Source: Astragalus membranaceus
Lineage: Eukaryota; Streptophyta; Magnoliopsida; Fabales; Fabaceae
Direction: 5' to 3'
Length of the DNA: 64,000 nucleotides
Assembly (NCBI GenBank): GCA_039519185.1
Contig: CM076849.1
Coordinates: forward strand, 57,361,087 to 57,425,086
A program made the position numbers and the translations under genes. A model generated the notes under the pieces. That model was not told the DNA's origin. It saw only the letters and a list, made by a program, of their open reading frames with translations, and did no database searches. Below, one piece after another: positions 53,848 through 64,000 of the stretch (the stretch's first letter is position 1; each line of letters begins with the position of its first letter).

Positions 53848-54179
53848 GGGTTAAATATGTTTTTGTTCTCCATAAATTTCACCTACTTTTGGTTTGGTCC
53901 CCGGGTTCTTTTATCAGTTTTAATCCCTCGTGAATTTTAATAGCGCTTCATGATAAAATAAATTCCCATCATAAAAGAATGATCAAAATACATAAGTACT
54001 GAAAAATTGTCATATAGTAGTATTGGTCATGTTTTCAATATAATTAAGGGTTAAATATCTTTCTGTTCTCTATAAAATCTTTCATTTTTTATTTTTAATC
54101 CCTCAAAAAATTATCATCGACTTTTGGTCCTTATATTTTATTTTTTTATCAGTTTTAGTCTCTCATGACTTTTAATAAC
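53848..54179. mobile_element. Two partial MULE-MITE ends
   Basis: GGGTTAAATATGTTTTTGTT at 53848 and GGGTTAAATATCTTTCTGTT at 54048 are left ends of the foldback family at 56150. The second is cut at 54179 by an LTR. Right ends are missing. 53480-53847 is AT-rich with repeats of AAATGTCTTTAT; no gene. Confidence 0.55.
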
Positions 54180-55247
54180 TGTAACACCCTAATATTTCAA
54201 CCGTCGAAGAAATACTAGAATATACTTTAAGGCATATATCAGAGTAAAATTCCTGTCTTTAGATATTGAACAAAACTAAAACTTGATAAAAACTCATCAA
54301 GCGGTCTCTCATGTTTCGTACTTTCAATTAGAAATACATAATTACTATAAAAACCATATTTTATTTTCCTTCCCACATCCTAATGTCCAATATCCAATAC
54401 AGAAATAGCGGAAACGATTTATAACTCCTAATACCGATACAAGTCATAATATTGAAGATACAAAGAAAGCAAGGGAAGCAACATAAACCCTAAACAAAGT
54501 TCTCAATAATCTCCATGACCTTCATATGGTGCACCGGCTAACCGTATGCTCCTCTGCTTATGACTTTCCCTGTTTCTCTATAAAAACCACAACATATAAA
54601 GGGTGAGATAAACATTATCTCAGTGAGTCCTACTGTAACCCCTCACAATGACTCTCGGTCCATTTATTCCTTTTCATTTAATCGTAGTCCATATGGGTCC
54701 TACGTGCATATATCTTTTCCTTTCATGCCATAGTACATCTTCGGTAATGACCACGCCTTTACCGTCGAACCTCTCCACTAGTTTACACTAGCTTCAAACC
54801 TTCTGAGGCCTAGGTTCTGGGGCTCATGACTTCCCCTCCCCTAGTATACTAATCTACTGGGTCGTCACCCATCCTTTGATATAATTATATATCCTGTCTT
54901 GATTGAACATTTAGTTCCATGACCTTAACAATTGCTTGAACATTTAGTTCCATGACATTAAACATAACATATGTTCGCTCACGTGTGCTACTTTACGGTT
55001 TTTAAACAATTATGACTTCCAAAAACAATTCATTTTAATCCTTGCAATCATGTTCAAAAACGAAGCATCATTGGTTCCATGACATGAGGGATGGTTGAGA
55101 AGAAGATTAGAAGAGGTTTGGAATCGAAAGGAGCGATGAAACGAGAATTCAGTGTGTGCACGCACGGTCCGTGTGCCCTAGGTGCACGACCCGTGCGCAC
55201 TGAACATTATTTGAAAACCATTCCAGAAGCTGGCGCACGACCCGTGC
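54180..55247 (-). mobile_element. LTR fragment of the RT-A/B family, truncated
   Basis: Begins TGTAACACCC and carries the AGCGGAAACGATT block, the acceptor-like CTCTATAAAAACC at 54576-54588 (minus: TTTTTATAG/AG), the stem-loop at 54605-54621 and three GCACG palindromes (55155-55247), then stops. The donor half is missing, so the copy is truncated. Confidence 0.75.
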
Positions 55248-55575
55248 CCTAGCATCTGACATGAGAACATTAGGAATGTTTTGGGGATGAGATGCCAAAT
55301 GATTTTGGTGATCCTGTGGCTATTGATGCCCAAGGAACAGTTGCGCGGTATGATTATTTCGAATTGGTTGTGTCCAAGACCCAAAAGAAGAAATTGAGGC
55401 AAAAAAAAGAAAATATTGGTCGTTGGATATAATACTCGTTCAAAGGCAAATATTGGTCGTTGGATATAATACTGCTTTGACTTTAGTTTCTATTCTTGCC
55501 AAAGATTTTGGTCTAGTTCCCCCCTTAGAGCCTCTACTGCCTTCTTTCTTGAAATTAAATTCATAATCATTTATA
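55248..55575 (+). other. Unassigned stretch with coding-like fragments
   Basis: The plus strand from about 55287 reads DEMPNDFGDPVAIDAQGTVA followed by RYDYFELVVSKTQKKK, then a stop. A 26-bp phrase (AATATTGGTCGTTGGATATA) is repeated at 55412 and 55449. Another frame reads DFGLVPPLEPLLPSFLKL. I do not recognise the family; it may be a gene fragment or decayed element. 55576-55914 shows only a CT-rich tract. Confidence 0.25.
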
Positions 55576-55914
55576 GGATAATATAGGATTTGGATGCTCT
55601 CCTTCCCACTCACCCTACATCTCCCTCCATCCTCTCTATCTCTATCTTAAATTCAATCTTTCTCATCACTATTTATAATTTTTTAATTATTTTCTCTCTC
55701 CTCTCACCCTTGTATTTTGTGATGAAGAGAAAGGAGGGAAGGAGATTATGCAAACACCATAATATACGGTGCAATCCTTGCCGGTACCGGATTATAATGC
55801 TTGTAAATATGATTAGACGTGTTAAAATTTATGACTAGACATGTTTACTTTCATCGTTGAATCTTGATTAAAATGTTGTAAAACATTCGTTGAATATGTT
55901 TCTGGTTTGACATG

Positions 55915-56514
55915 TGAATATGTTTCTTGTCCCTGTAAAGTTTTGTTTTTTTTTTTTAATCTCTCAAAAAAAATTCACCTACTTTTGATCTTAATATTTT
56001 ATTTTTTTCATCTGTTTTAATCTCTCATGACTTATAATAGCACTTCGTGACTTTTAATAGTGTTTTTTACCTCTTATAAGCACAATTAAAAGTCGTGCAG
56101 CGCTATCAAAATTTATGAAGGACTAAAATTGATAAGGAAATAAAACTTGGGGTTAAATATGTTTTTGGTCTTTATAAAATTTGGGTTTTTAGTTTTTTCT
56201 TCTTCATGACTTTTAATAACACTTCATGATTTTTAATAGTACTTTTTTGACTTTTTATAAGCGCTATTAAAAGACTTGAAGCGCTATTAAAAATTATGAG
56301 GGACTAAAAGCAAAAAATCTAAATTTTATAGGGACCAAAAATTGGTACAAAATTTTTTAGGGATGAAAACCAAAAAAATCCAAATTTTATAAGGACGAAG
56401 AACATATTTAACCTTAAAACTTGAGGACAAAAAGTAGGTAGGTGAAAAAAATTTAGAGACTCATACGAAAAAAGTATAGGAACAAAACATATATATATAT
56501 ATATATTTAACCCT
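55915..56514. mobile_element. MULE-MITE interrupted by another MITE
   Basis: Left part (55915-56149: ATGTTTCTTGTCCC, AAAAATTCACCTACTTTTG) and right part (56415-56514: GTAGGTGAAAAAAATTTAGA, GGAACAAAACATAT, TATTTAACCC) are inverse copies. They flank the inner MITE at 56150 and its target duplications. Outer ends are approximate. Confidence 0.6.
56150..56414. mobile_element. Inner MULE-type MITE, 265 bp
   Basis: Foldback GGGTTAAATATGTTTTTGGT ... CATATTTAACCT with target duplication TAAAACTTG (56141-56149 and 56415-56423). 56515-57090 contains no gene that I can support. Confidence 0.8.
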
Positions 56515-57099
56515 ATAATTAATTGAATTGGCGCTATGGTGTTTATATCAATTATCAAGCATACTCCTCTCGTCCTATCAAAATATAAAAAACTATTCCA
56601 GTTTTTAATGTATATTTATTACTTAAATACCAATTTTGCCCTCATTGAATGCTTTGTCTTTTCAATTTTCAAGGTGAGTGAGAGTAGTGCACATAAATTT
56701 GATTTGAGAGGAGTTATTTCACATGTAGAGTTAAGTGGAAGGTATTTTAGAGACTTAATTTAAAAAAGACAAGAATTAAATGAGCTCATTAATAGTGATG
56801 ATTTTTATATTTTCTTCTTATAATAGAGACCGGAGGGAGTAATTGCGATCGAGGGCCCCCTTTGTTTTGAAGTGAGTAGTGGTCAGACTATTTAATCCGT
56901 AAGCAGAAATAGTCGTTGAGTTATCTTTAATATGGGAAATATGGGAAACATGCATGCAGAGAGATAGGGTAAATCTATAGTTATATAAGTACAAACTTAA
57001 ACTGAATTTATTAGAACAGGAACATTTCACAACTCTGATTTAATCAAAATTATTTGTTCAAAAATTTATTAGAACTCATATTAAGCGGAATACTAATAA

Positions 57100-58382
57100 G
57101 GCTTAAATATATGGTTGAACCTGTAAATATGGTCATAATTTATTTAGGTCCTTGTAAAAAAAAGTTTTAAAATGCCCTTTACAAATATTAAACGTTTACT
57201 GTTAAACCTCTCTGTTAACTTTTTATCCAAAAAAACTGATGTGGCTAACAGAGATGACGTCAGCATGGCATAATCAATGATGTCACTGCCATGTATCATC
57301 ATTTGATTGGGCATCAGTGCCACGTGGCACTGACACGCCACGTCATTATGAACACATGATACTGACAGGTGCCAACTGCCACGTCAACAGCCAATAGATA
57401 ACTACCATGTGACACTTTGTGGAGCACCTTTGTTACTAAAAAAAATTATAATTTGAGAAAAATTGGGGTTGAACTCGTGATCTTCGTGTGGTATATCAAC
57501 TCTAAAATACCACTACTAATATATAATATATAAGACAACTACTAATATATAATATATAAATAATTCAATTAAAAAAGTAAAAAAAAACAATATCATCATC
57601 TTCCACATTTGGAACGATGGAACTCATCGTCATCACAGCTTCATTTCTGGAAACGAAATCGAATTTAATAACTCATAAACGGAAAAAAAAAACTGCAAAC
57701 GAAAAAAAAAACTTCAATCGATTCATATGGAATTTGGAGAAACAGAAATGGAAAACGAACTGAACCATGAAGAAACGATTTGGGATTTCTTTTGATTTCT
57801 TATCTGTAACAAACTTGAAAATGGGTTTCTTTTGATTTCTTTCGAATCTGTAGTCAAAAATGGATTTCTCTTTGATTTCTTATCTGTAACAAATTTTATT
57901 TCGATTTTGATTTCAAATGGGTTTCTTTTTTTATTTCAAATGGGTTTCTTTCGTATCTGTAGTCAAAAATGGGTTTCTCTTTGATTTCAAATTTTATATT
58001 TATAGTTGGTACAATTTACCAAAATTATCAAGTGCCTCAGTGGTATTTCAGAGCTTTTACTATTTGGGAGGTCACCGGTTCAACACCTTGTTCCCCAAAT
58101 TATTTCGTTTTTAGTAACAAGATTCCCCACATGTTGCCATGTGGCAGTCAGCAATTGGCTGCTGAAGTGGTAGGGGTGACATGGCCTGTAAAGGTCCAAC
58201 AGAATGTTGACACGTGGTGTTGACTTCATCTCTGTTTGCCACATCACCTTTTTTTAACAGAAAATTAACAGAGGGACTTAACTGTAAACGGTTAATATTT
58301 ACAAGGGTCATACAACATTTTTTTTACAGGGGCTTAAATGGATTCGGGTCATATTTGCATGGGCGAAAGATATATTTAAGCC
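57100..58382. mobile_element. Mutator-like element with long terminal inverted repeats, 1283 bp, non-coding
   Basis: Ends GGCTTAAATATA and TATATTTAAGCC with a perfect 9-bp target duplication TACTAATAA (57091-57099 and 58383-58391). Diverged inverted repeats of roughly 340 bp (about 57100-57440 and 58040-58382) share a stretch around CTGTTAACTTTTTATC and GATGTGGC. The centre (57780-57985) has tandem GGGTTTCTTTTGATTTC units. No transposase. Confidence 0.88.
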
Positions 58383-58821
58383 TACTAATAAATACCGAGC
58401 AAATTGGTTATAGAGCAAAGCACTAAAAAAATAAAGATGATCAATGAATTATGAAGGTGCCGATTCAATATTTTTTTTATAAACAAGATGATAATGATAA
58501 TAATCATAATCATCGTAATCGTAACTATACACAATCATGAAAAATACACATCACATTCTCAAAAAACACGACAGCTGCCACTTAATTGTTTAAAAAAAAT
58601 ATGTGGCAAACCTGCAATTGTATGGCAAATAATATGTATACGTGGCTGTAAACATCTCTGTCTCCTAGCTGGTTATATATCAGTTATTTTGTAACCAATT
58701 ATAACAATTATATATAAAAGGAAAACGGCATTAATTTGAAAATTCCATTAACGTTGTTATTAAAAGAAATACGGCATCTTTTAAAAGGAATTCAAAAATG
58801 GTAATTGTTGTTCATTAGTTC

Positions 58822-59140
58822 AAACTCTTAGGTCTTAGCCATGGATTTGGCTAGGGGTTTGAGCAAGTTCTTCGATTCCTTGTTCTTCAAGCGATTGCGC
58901 TAAGGAGGGAACTCTGCTCCTTGACTGTGGGTATCCTGACTCCTCTAGAAAGGGTCGGGTTAGGTGAGAGGGGACTGCGAGGGTTGAATTATACTACTGG
59001 CTAATGCATACAAAATAAAGATAAAGTGTGATAAAAGCAGATAGATGAAATAAACGTAGAGTTTTTTGATTGATTGATTGTCCTTTCTCTGTACAATTAC
59101 TCTCCTATTTATATACATAGGCCATCGTCGGAACTCGTCA
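58822..59140 (-). mobile_element. RT-D: LTR tail of a Tat-like Ty3/gypsy element
   Basis: The minus strand reads TATATAAATAGGAG (TATA-like, about 59126-59113), then blocks CTAGAGGAGTCAGG, AGAGTTCCCTCCTTAGCGCA and the stem-loop TAGCCAAATCCATGGCTA (58836-58853), collinear with the RT-E LTR tail. It directly follows the RNase H end of the RT-D pol remnant, so the integrase and the LTR start are missing. 58392-58821 is AT-rich with nothing recognised. Confidence 0.65.
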
Positions 59141-60320
59141 TCATCACAGGACCCAAGGACCCAAGGCTTCAAGGCTAAATAGTTAATGTATTCGGCCGAG
59201 GCATCGTGTATCTCTACACATGGGTGCTGAGCCAAGAAGTCAGCCAAGGCTTGCCCTTTAACACCTCTCAATGGCACGTATGTCAAGGCAAACACATTTA
59301 ACTTAATGGCCCACATGACAAGTCTCCCCTGCAAGACGGGCCTATTAAGAAGATGCCTGATAATGTCAACTTTGCACACAACTAGAACCTCTTTCGGTAA
59401 TAAATAATATTCCAATTTAATACAAGCATTAAATAAAGACAAACAAAGCTTCTCAATATGAGAATATCTAGTCTCAGCGTCGTTGAGGATCCTGCTGAGA
59501 TAATAAATAGCACGCTCTGGCGCCATTATCATCATCTTGGGCTAATAGGCAGCCGATGGCTTGATCTTCGACCGCAATATAAAGCTTCAACGGTTTTCCA
59601 GGCTGCGGAGGTACTAGGACAGGAGGGTTAGTCAAGGCAGCCTTGATCTGGTCAAAGGCCTCCTGTTGCCTCGCTCCCCACATCATTTCCTCAGAATTCT
59701 TCATCCTCAACAAATGTGAGAAAGCTTTCATCTTTCCGGCCGAGTTGGAGATGAATCTTCTCAGGAAGTTGACTTTACCTAGCAGGCTCTGCAGCTCCTT
59801 CTTGTTCCTGGGAGGTCTTGCCTCAAGGATAGCTCGGGCTTTGTTCTTGTCTACTTCAGTGCCTTGGTTGTGTACCAAAAAGCCCAAAAAGTTGCCTGCA
59901 GACCCGCAAAAAGCACACTTAGCCGGGTTCATTTTTAGATTATGGAGTTTCATCCGTTTTAGAGCTTGTTCAAGCTCCACTAAGTGGGCTTCAAAACTCT
60001 TGGACTTAACCACCACATCATCGATATATACCTCCATGCTTTTGCCGATGAGGTCATGAAAAATAGTGTTCACGGCCCTCTGGTACGTGGCGCCTGCGTT
60101 TTTGAGACCAAAAGGCATTACCAGCCACTCATAGATACCCAGGGCACCAGGGCACCTGAAGGCAGTCTTATGGGTGTCAGCCTCGGCCACATATATCTGG
60201 TTATACCCAGAATAACTGTCCATGAAAGTTAAGATGGCATTGTTGGCCACAGCATCGACAAGCATGTCGGCCACAGGCATGCCATACTCATCCTTGGGAG
60301 TGGCCAAGTTCAGATCCCTG
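59140..60320 (-). pseudogene. RT-D pol remnant, Tat-like (RT and RNase H)
   Basis: Minus strand from DYRDLNLATPKDEYGMP at the RT-C junction through FMDSYSGYNQIYVAEADTHK, the active site YIDDVVVKS and FLGFLVHNQGTEVDKNKARA, to an RNase H part (ERAIYYLSRILNDAETRYSH and ALTYVPLRGVKGQALADFLA). A frameshift near 59500-59520 separates the two parts. The upstream gag and protease are cut off by RT-C at 60321, and the downstream integrase is deleted. The motif set is that of the Tat clade (Ogre/Retand group). Confidence 0.9.
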
Positions 60321-60325
60321 TAATC

Positions 60326-63024
60326 TGTAACACCCCGGTATTTCTAACAAGTAGAATTACCTAAGTGTACCAACTGTGATACGTCAGAGATATAAATTCA
60401 TGTTTAGATACTGAACACCCCACTATAAATTTTTGCTGAATAACACCAAAATAGTCTTAATCATAAATAAGACCACAACGGTTCCCTGACCATCAACCAT
60501 CAGCAAGATTTAGTGTTCAATACCATACTAGAAAGCGCGGAAAAAAACTACATAATGCTTACATCCGATACAAACATAATGTTATGATACAAAGATAACA
60601 AGGGAAAACATAATCTTAAGCATAAAAGCTAAGTCTTCAGCAACCATCCGAGTACAACCTACTCGTGCCTCTTGGATCTCCTCTTTCCCTGTTTCTCTGT
60701 AAAACAACAACATATAAACAATGAGATACAATCTCAGTGAGTTCTACCGAGACCCCTAACCACGCTCTCGGTTTCTTTATAAAACCTTTATCTGGCAATT
60801 CAATTAATGAATTGCAACTTACACTGGTAATTCGATATGAATTACAAACATAAACTGGTAATTCAATATGAATTACAAACATATCTTTTTACTATTTAGC
60901 ACATCACCAACAACCCGAAGAAGCTTAAGTGAACCCCAACTAGCCAATAGTAGTACATGTCCTAAAGGCAAAAACATATCATCTGGGGACCTAGATCAAG
61001 GGCTCATGACTTCCCTCATCTAGCATGCTAATCCATAGGGGTCGTCCCCGACTCGATATAATTTATATATCGTGAATCATAGACCGGTTTAGATGAATAA
61101 TTAATAAACATCCCGCGTCAGTTATACAATACCAATTAGGACTTATAGTCCATTTTGTTTTCGATAAAACATGTCCTCACACGTATACTATATTTCGGTT
61201 TTTCGAAACAATTGTATCTTCAAAACATTTTATTTAAAATCATCATGGACATGGTTAAAATCATGTTTTTATCAATCACAATTCATAACAAATGGTTGGA
61301 AAGAAAATTAGGAGAGATTTGGAATCGAAAGGAGCTACGAAACGAAGATTCGGCAAAATATTCGTTTGTTTGTTTCGTTTCGCTTCTCCGATCGCATCCA
61401 ACCCATAATCCAATCCATTTCCAACATAAAAACAATCAATATCACATAATGTTCCAGTCAATACAGTCCAGTAACATCAATTCAGGAGCAACAATATTCA
61501 ATAAGTCGTTCCTAACTATCAGTGACACGACACACTATTTGACACAATACATGAGTGCAGAATTTCTATAATCGTGCGCCTATTTCCGTGAATTAATTAA
61601 AATAGCAAACGAGTATTCAGTAAGTGCAGTTTTTCAATTTATTAAACGTGCACCTCGTTGGAAAGCTCTATGAGTCTAGTTTTCATTCCTAAGTTCAGCT
61701 TTTCAAAAAGAGTATTCAGTAAGTGCAGTTTTTCAATTTACTACACTGGTACCAGAATTTGGACAGAATTGTTTAGTCATTTTGAAATCAAACTTTCTCC
61801 CTCATTTCTCAATGAAATTTAGTGAAATCGGTGTCTATTCAATAGGAAATTCAGTCTAATTTCTAAAAAAACAAACCCCACGAAATTTGGAGGATCAGGG
61901 AATTCACAATTAGACAAAAACTGAACATATATCCAAAACAGTCCCAGATTTTTGACTCAATTTGCAACCAAGAATTCTTCCATTATACTTATCCAAATTG
62001 AGTAAACTTAGTGCCTAATTTGTAGAAAATTGTGTCTAGTTTCCCGAAAAACAAAGCACATAATTTTTAGACAAATAGAACATTCACAATCACAGAATTA
62101 CTGAACCTGTACCAAACAGTCTCAATACCGTAATTTTTCCGAAAACGGTTTTCGACTCGTATAATCTTTCGAAACGAAATTTACTTCATAAACCGATATT
62201 TCGAGTCATTCAACACAGTAAAAATAAAGTCCTAAACGTGAGTAAAACTCACCTATCGTGATGAAAATCACAAAACACCGAGACTTTCCGACTCTCGAAC
62301 GTCCGACTCGCGAGAAATCTCAACTTTGATCCAAGGCACCAACAGTTTGCTCCTAGGACTTCAAGCTCACCACCAAAAGCACTATTCATCATCTTCAAGC
62401 TCCAATTACTATTCATCCATGAAATCCCAATTTGAACCCTAACCTCTTGATTCTTCAAAAACCCCAAATCGGACCTCAATACTCGCGTAATCCACCTTGG
62501 GTTTGCTCCTAATCATATTTAAAACATTAAAATCATCATCAAACTCGAAATCATCTATTAACACCCTCAATTTCGAAATCCACGAAAGGGGAAAAAGAGG
62601 GTGAGAAGCTTACCTAGCTCATGGGAAGCAAAAAAAATGGAAGGGAGATGATGAATATGATGAACTTGGGGTTTGGATTCAAACCTCTTCTTCTTCTCTC
62701 CTCTTCTTCTTTTCCTTTTCTCTTCTCTTCTTCTCTTTTCTTCCCTTCTCTGTTTCTTTCTTTCGGTTCCGCTCTTCCTTTCTTAATTCTCTTTCTCTTC
62801 TTCCTTTCATATATACATATATATTATTATTAATAATATTTGGGTAAATTTCCAAAACTACCCTTTCTTAAACCTTTTTATTCCTTATAACTCCTATCCA
62901 ACACCATAATTTCTCTTCAACTTAATTAAATTCCCTAAAACCTCAATTACCCATTAACTAGGAATAATTAATTCACTCGGCTTCAAAATAATTCCGATAA
63001 TTATTTTGGGGATGTTATATTACA
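60326..63024 (-). mobile_element. RT-C: 3' LTR of a further TGTAACACCCC-family element
   Basis: From TGTAACACCCC at 60326 to ATATTACA at 63024 (2699 bp), followed by a polypurine tract, so this is the 3' LTR of a minus-strand element whose body continues right of the window. It interrupts RT-D after TAATC (60321-60325, one half of the target duplication). It keeps acceptor, stem-loops and donor, with TATA words near 62810-62830 and a purine-rich leader (CT-rich on plus, 62690-62810), but has almost no GCACG palindromes. Confidence 0.85.
60697..62252 (-). other. Predicted intron inside the RT-C LTR
   Basis: Donor ATAG/GTGAGT at 62252 and acceptor TTGTTTTACAG/AGAAAC at 60697 on the minus strand (1556 bp). 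The sequence between is largely unlike RT-B, while the splice sites are the same. Confidence 0.5.
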
Positions 63025-64000
63025 CCCCAACTTGGAATATTTTTGTCCTCAAAAATTCGTCAAGTCATACAATTGATTATTCGAGAATCGACATTCTCAG
63101 AAAGACCTTAACTTGCTGGAAAACAATCTTGAATTAACGAATTGAGTATATAAACTCTTCATTCGCCCACATAAGCTTGGTACTGAGTTTGAAAACACTT
63201 TCGTAACTTTATTCTAATTGGTCTCATTTACACCCCAACTTTGATTAATCTTAATCAAAGTGTTTAATATGAGGTACTTGATAGAAATACAGGTTGAAAA
63301 TGAGGTCCACGTATTGGTACTCCTCGATAGAGGTAAGAACAAACATGATTTTCGATAAGGGAGTAAACTCCTTTTCAACAAATTTCTAAAAATCCTTATT
63401 AGTTCTCGTACACATTGAAAAATGTGACGGAAAAGTCACTGTGAAATTCCTTGCCTCGCTTCCAAGTTTTCGTGGTAAAACTTTTTCAAAAAGATGGAAG
63501 GAGGGTTTTACTAAAAACGTTGGCCTTACACGTATAAATAAGCCGTGAGGACATCAAATAAATTTGAAAACAATCAATTCACCTCAAAGTTGTTTTCAAA
63601 ACAACTATTAAACTGAACTCAGAGCTTCTTTTCCTCTATAGCAACTTTCCTCACGATATATTTACCAACGACGCACCCAATTCCTTTCCGAATTGGCCAA
63701 TAGAGTTGAGAGTTTCCCCTCAACCAAAGTACGCCTCCAATGATTTTCCTCAATCAGATTTTATTAGCCTCTTGATTCGTTCCCAAAATTAACTTTAGCA
63801 TGCGGGTTTTCACAAAATGATTTTCAAAATTACCATGCCGCACGCCAATATTCACTTTGGAAATTTCAGTCACTTGCAAGCAGATCCATCAATTAATCCT
63901 TTGATGGGTATTCGCAACGTGAAAAACAGTCAGCAGTCACCTCACTTTCATATTCGTATTCACGTTTGACTTGTCAAACGGAATCACATAATACAATCTG
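63025..64000 (-). mobile_element. RT-C internal region, 3' end (polypurine tract and untranslated part)
   Basis: AAGTTGGGG (minus, 63025-63033) is the polypurine tract. The following kilobase has no open frame resembling integrase, unlike RT-B where the coding end lies 34 bp from the tract, so RT-C has a long 3' untranslated segment or a decayed end. Confidence 0.6.

Noticed and set aside
61155..61571. 138-residue plus-strand frame
   Set aside because: Antisense in the RT-C LTR, inside the predicted intron; no domain, AT-rich composition.

Overview
The window is plant nuclear DNA. It is AT-rich and almost entirely built of transposable elements: LTR retrotransposons, a CACTA transposon, Helitrons, MULE- and hAT-type MITEs and a LINE. 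One ordinary protein gene stands out, an F-box/FBA gene at 33792-35147. Its type, together with the repeat vocabulary, suggests a papilionoid legume (Trifolium/Medicago-like). That assignment is inference from recall and was not tested by a search.

Left part (1-16.9 kb) is a stack of nested insertions. RT-X (LTR end at 1116) sits in the primer-binding site of RT-Y (LTR 1136-3014, minus strand, tRNA-Asp primer site). RT-Y sits in the RNase H region of RT-A, a decayed Ty3/gypsy element on the minus strand. The LTR of RT-A is split by RT-B (6828-15929), a full-length Ty3/gypsy element of the same family with a GAAAG target duplication, tRNA-iMet primer site, polypurine tract and one gag-pol frame broken by a few mutations.

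Middle (16.9-29.9 kb): a 285-bp tandem array is split by a full-length CACTA transposon (17734-28702, TCA target duplication). It carries a 10-exon TnpA-like gene that ends in a Ulp1/C48-like protease domain and can be read here as one open frame, plus a TNP2-type transposase with two homopolymer frameshifts.

29.9-46 kb: a Tat-like LTR plus gag remnant, a 9-bp-TSD MITE, the F-box gene, a copia element interrupted by a LINE fragment and a Helitron (itself holding a second MITE), and a second Helitron-like region holding an Ogre/Tat-like solo LTR.

46-64 kb: a solo LTR of the RT-A/B family inside a MITE, two hAT MITEs, pyrimidine-rich repeats, a further LTR fragment of the family, nested MULE-MITEs, a 1.28-kb MULE with long terminal inverted repeats, a Tat-like pol remnant, and RT-C (LTR 60326-63024, body running past the window end).

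The most interesting signal is in the TGTAACACCCC LTR family (RT-A, RT-B, RT-C, the solo LTR at 46466 and the fragment at 54180). Read on the element sense strand, complete members share a TATA-like tract or purine-rich leader, a small stem-loop with compensatory changes, a perfect splice donor (AG/GTGAGT) just after it, and a strong acceptor (TTTTTACAG/AG) 1.0-1.6 kb downstream. This looks like an intron inside the LTR. In several members the predicted intron contains an array of the interrupted palindrome GCACGAYCCGTGC, which also occurs in the unrelated RT-Y LTR.
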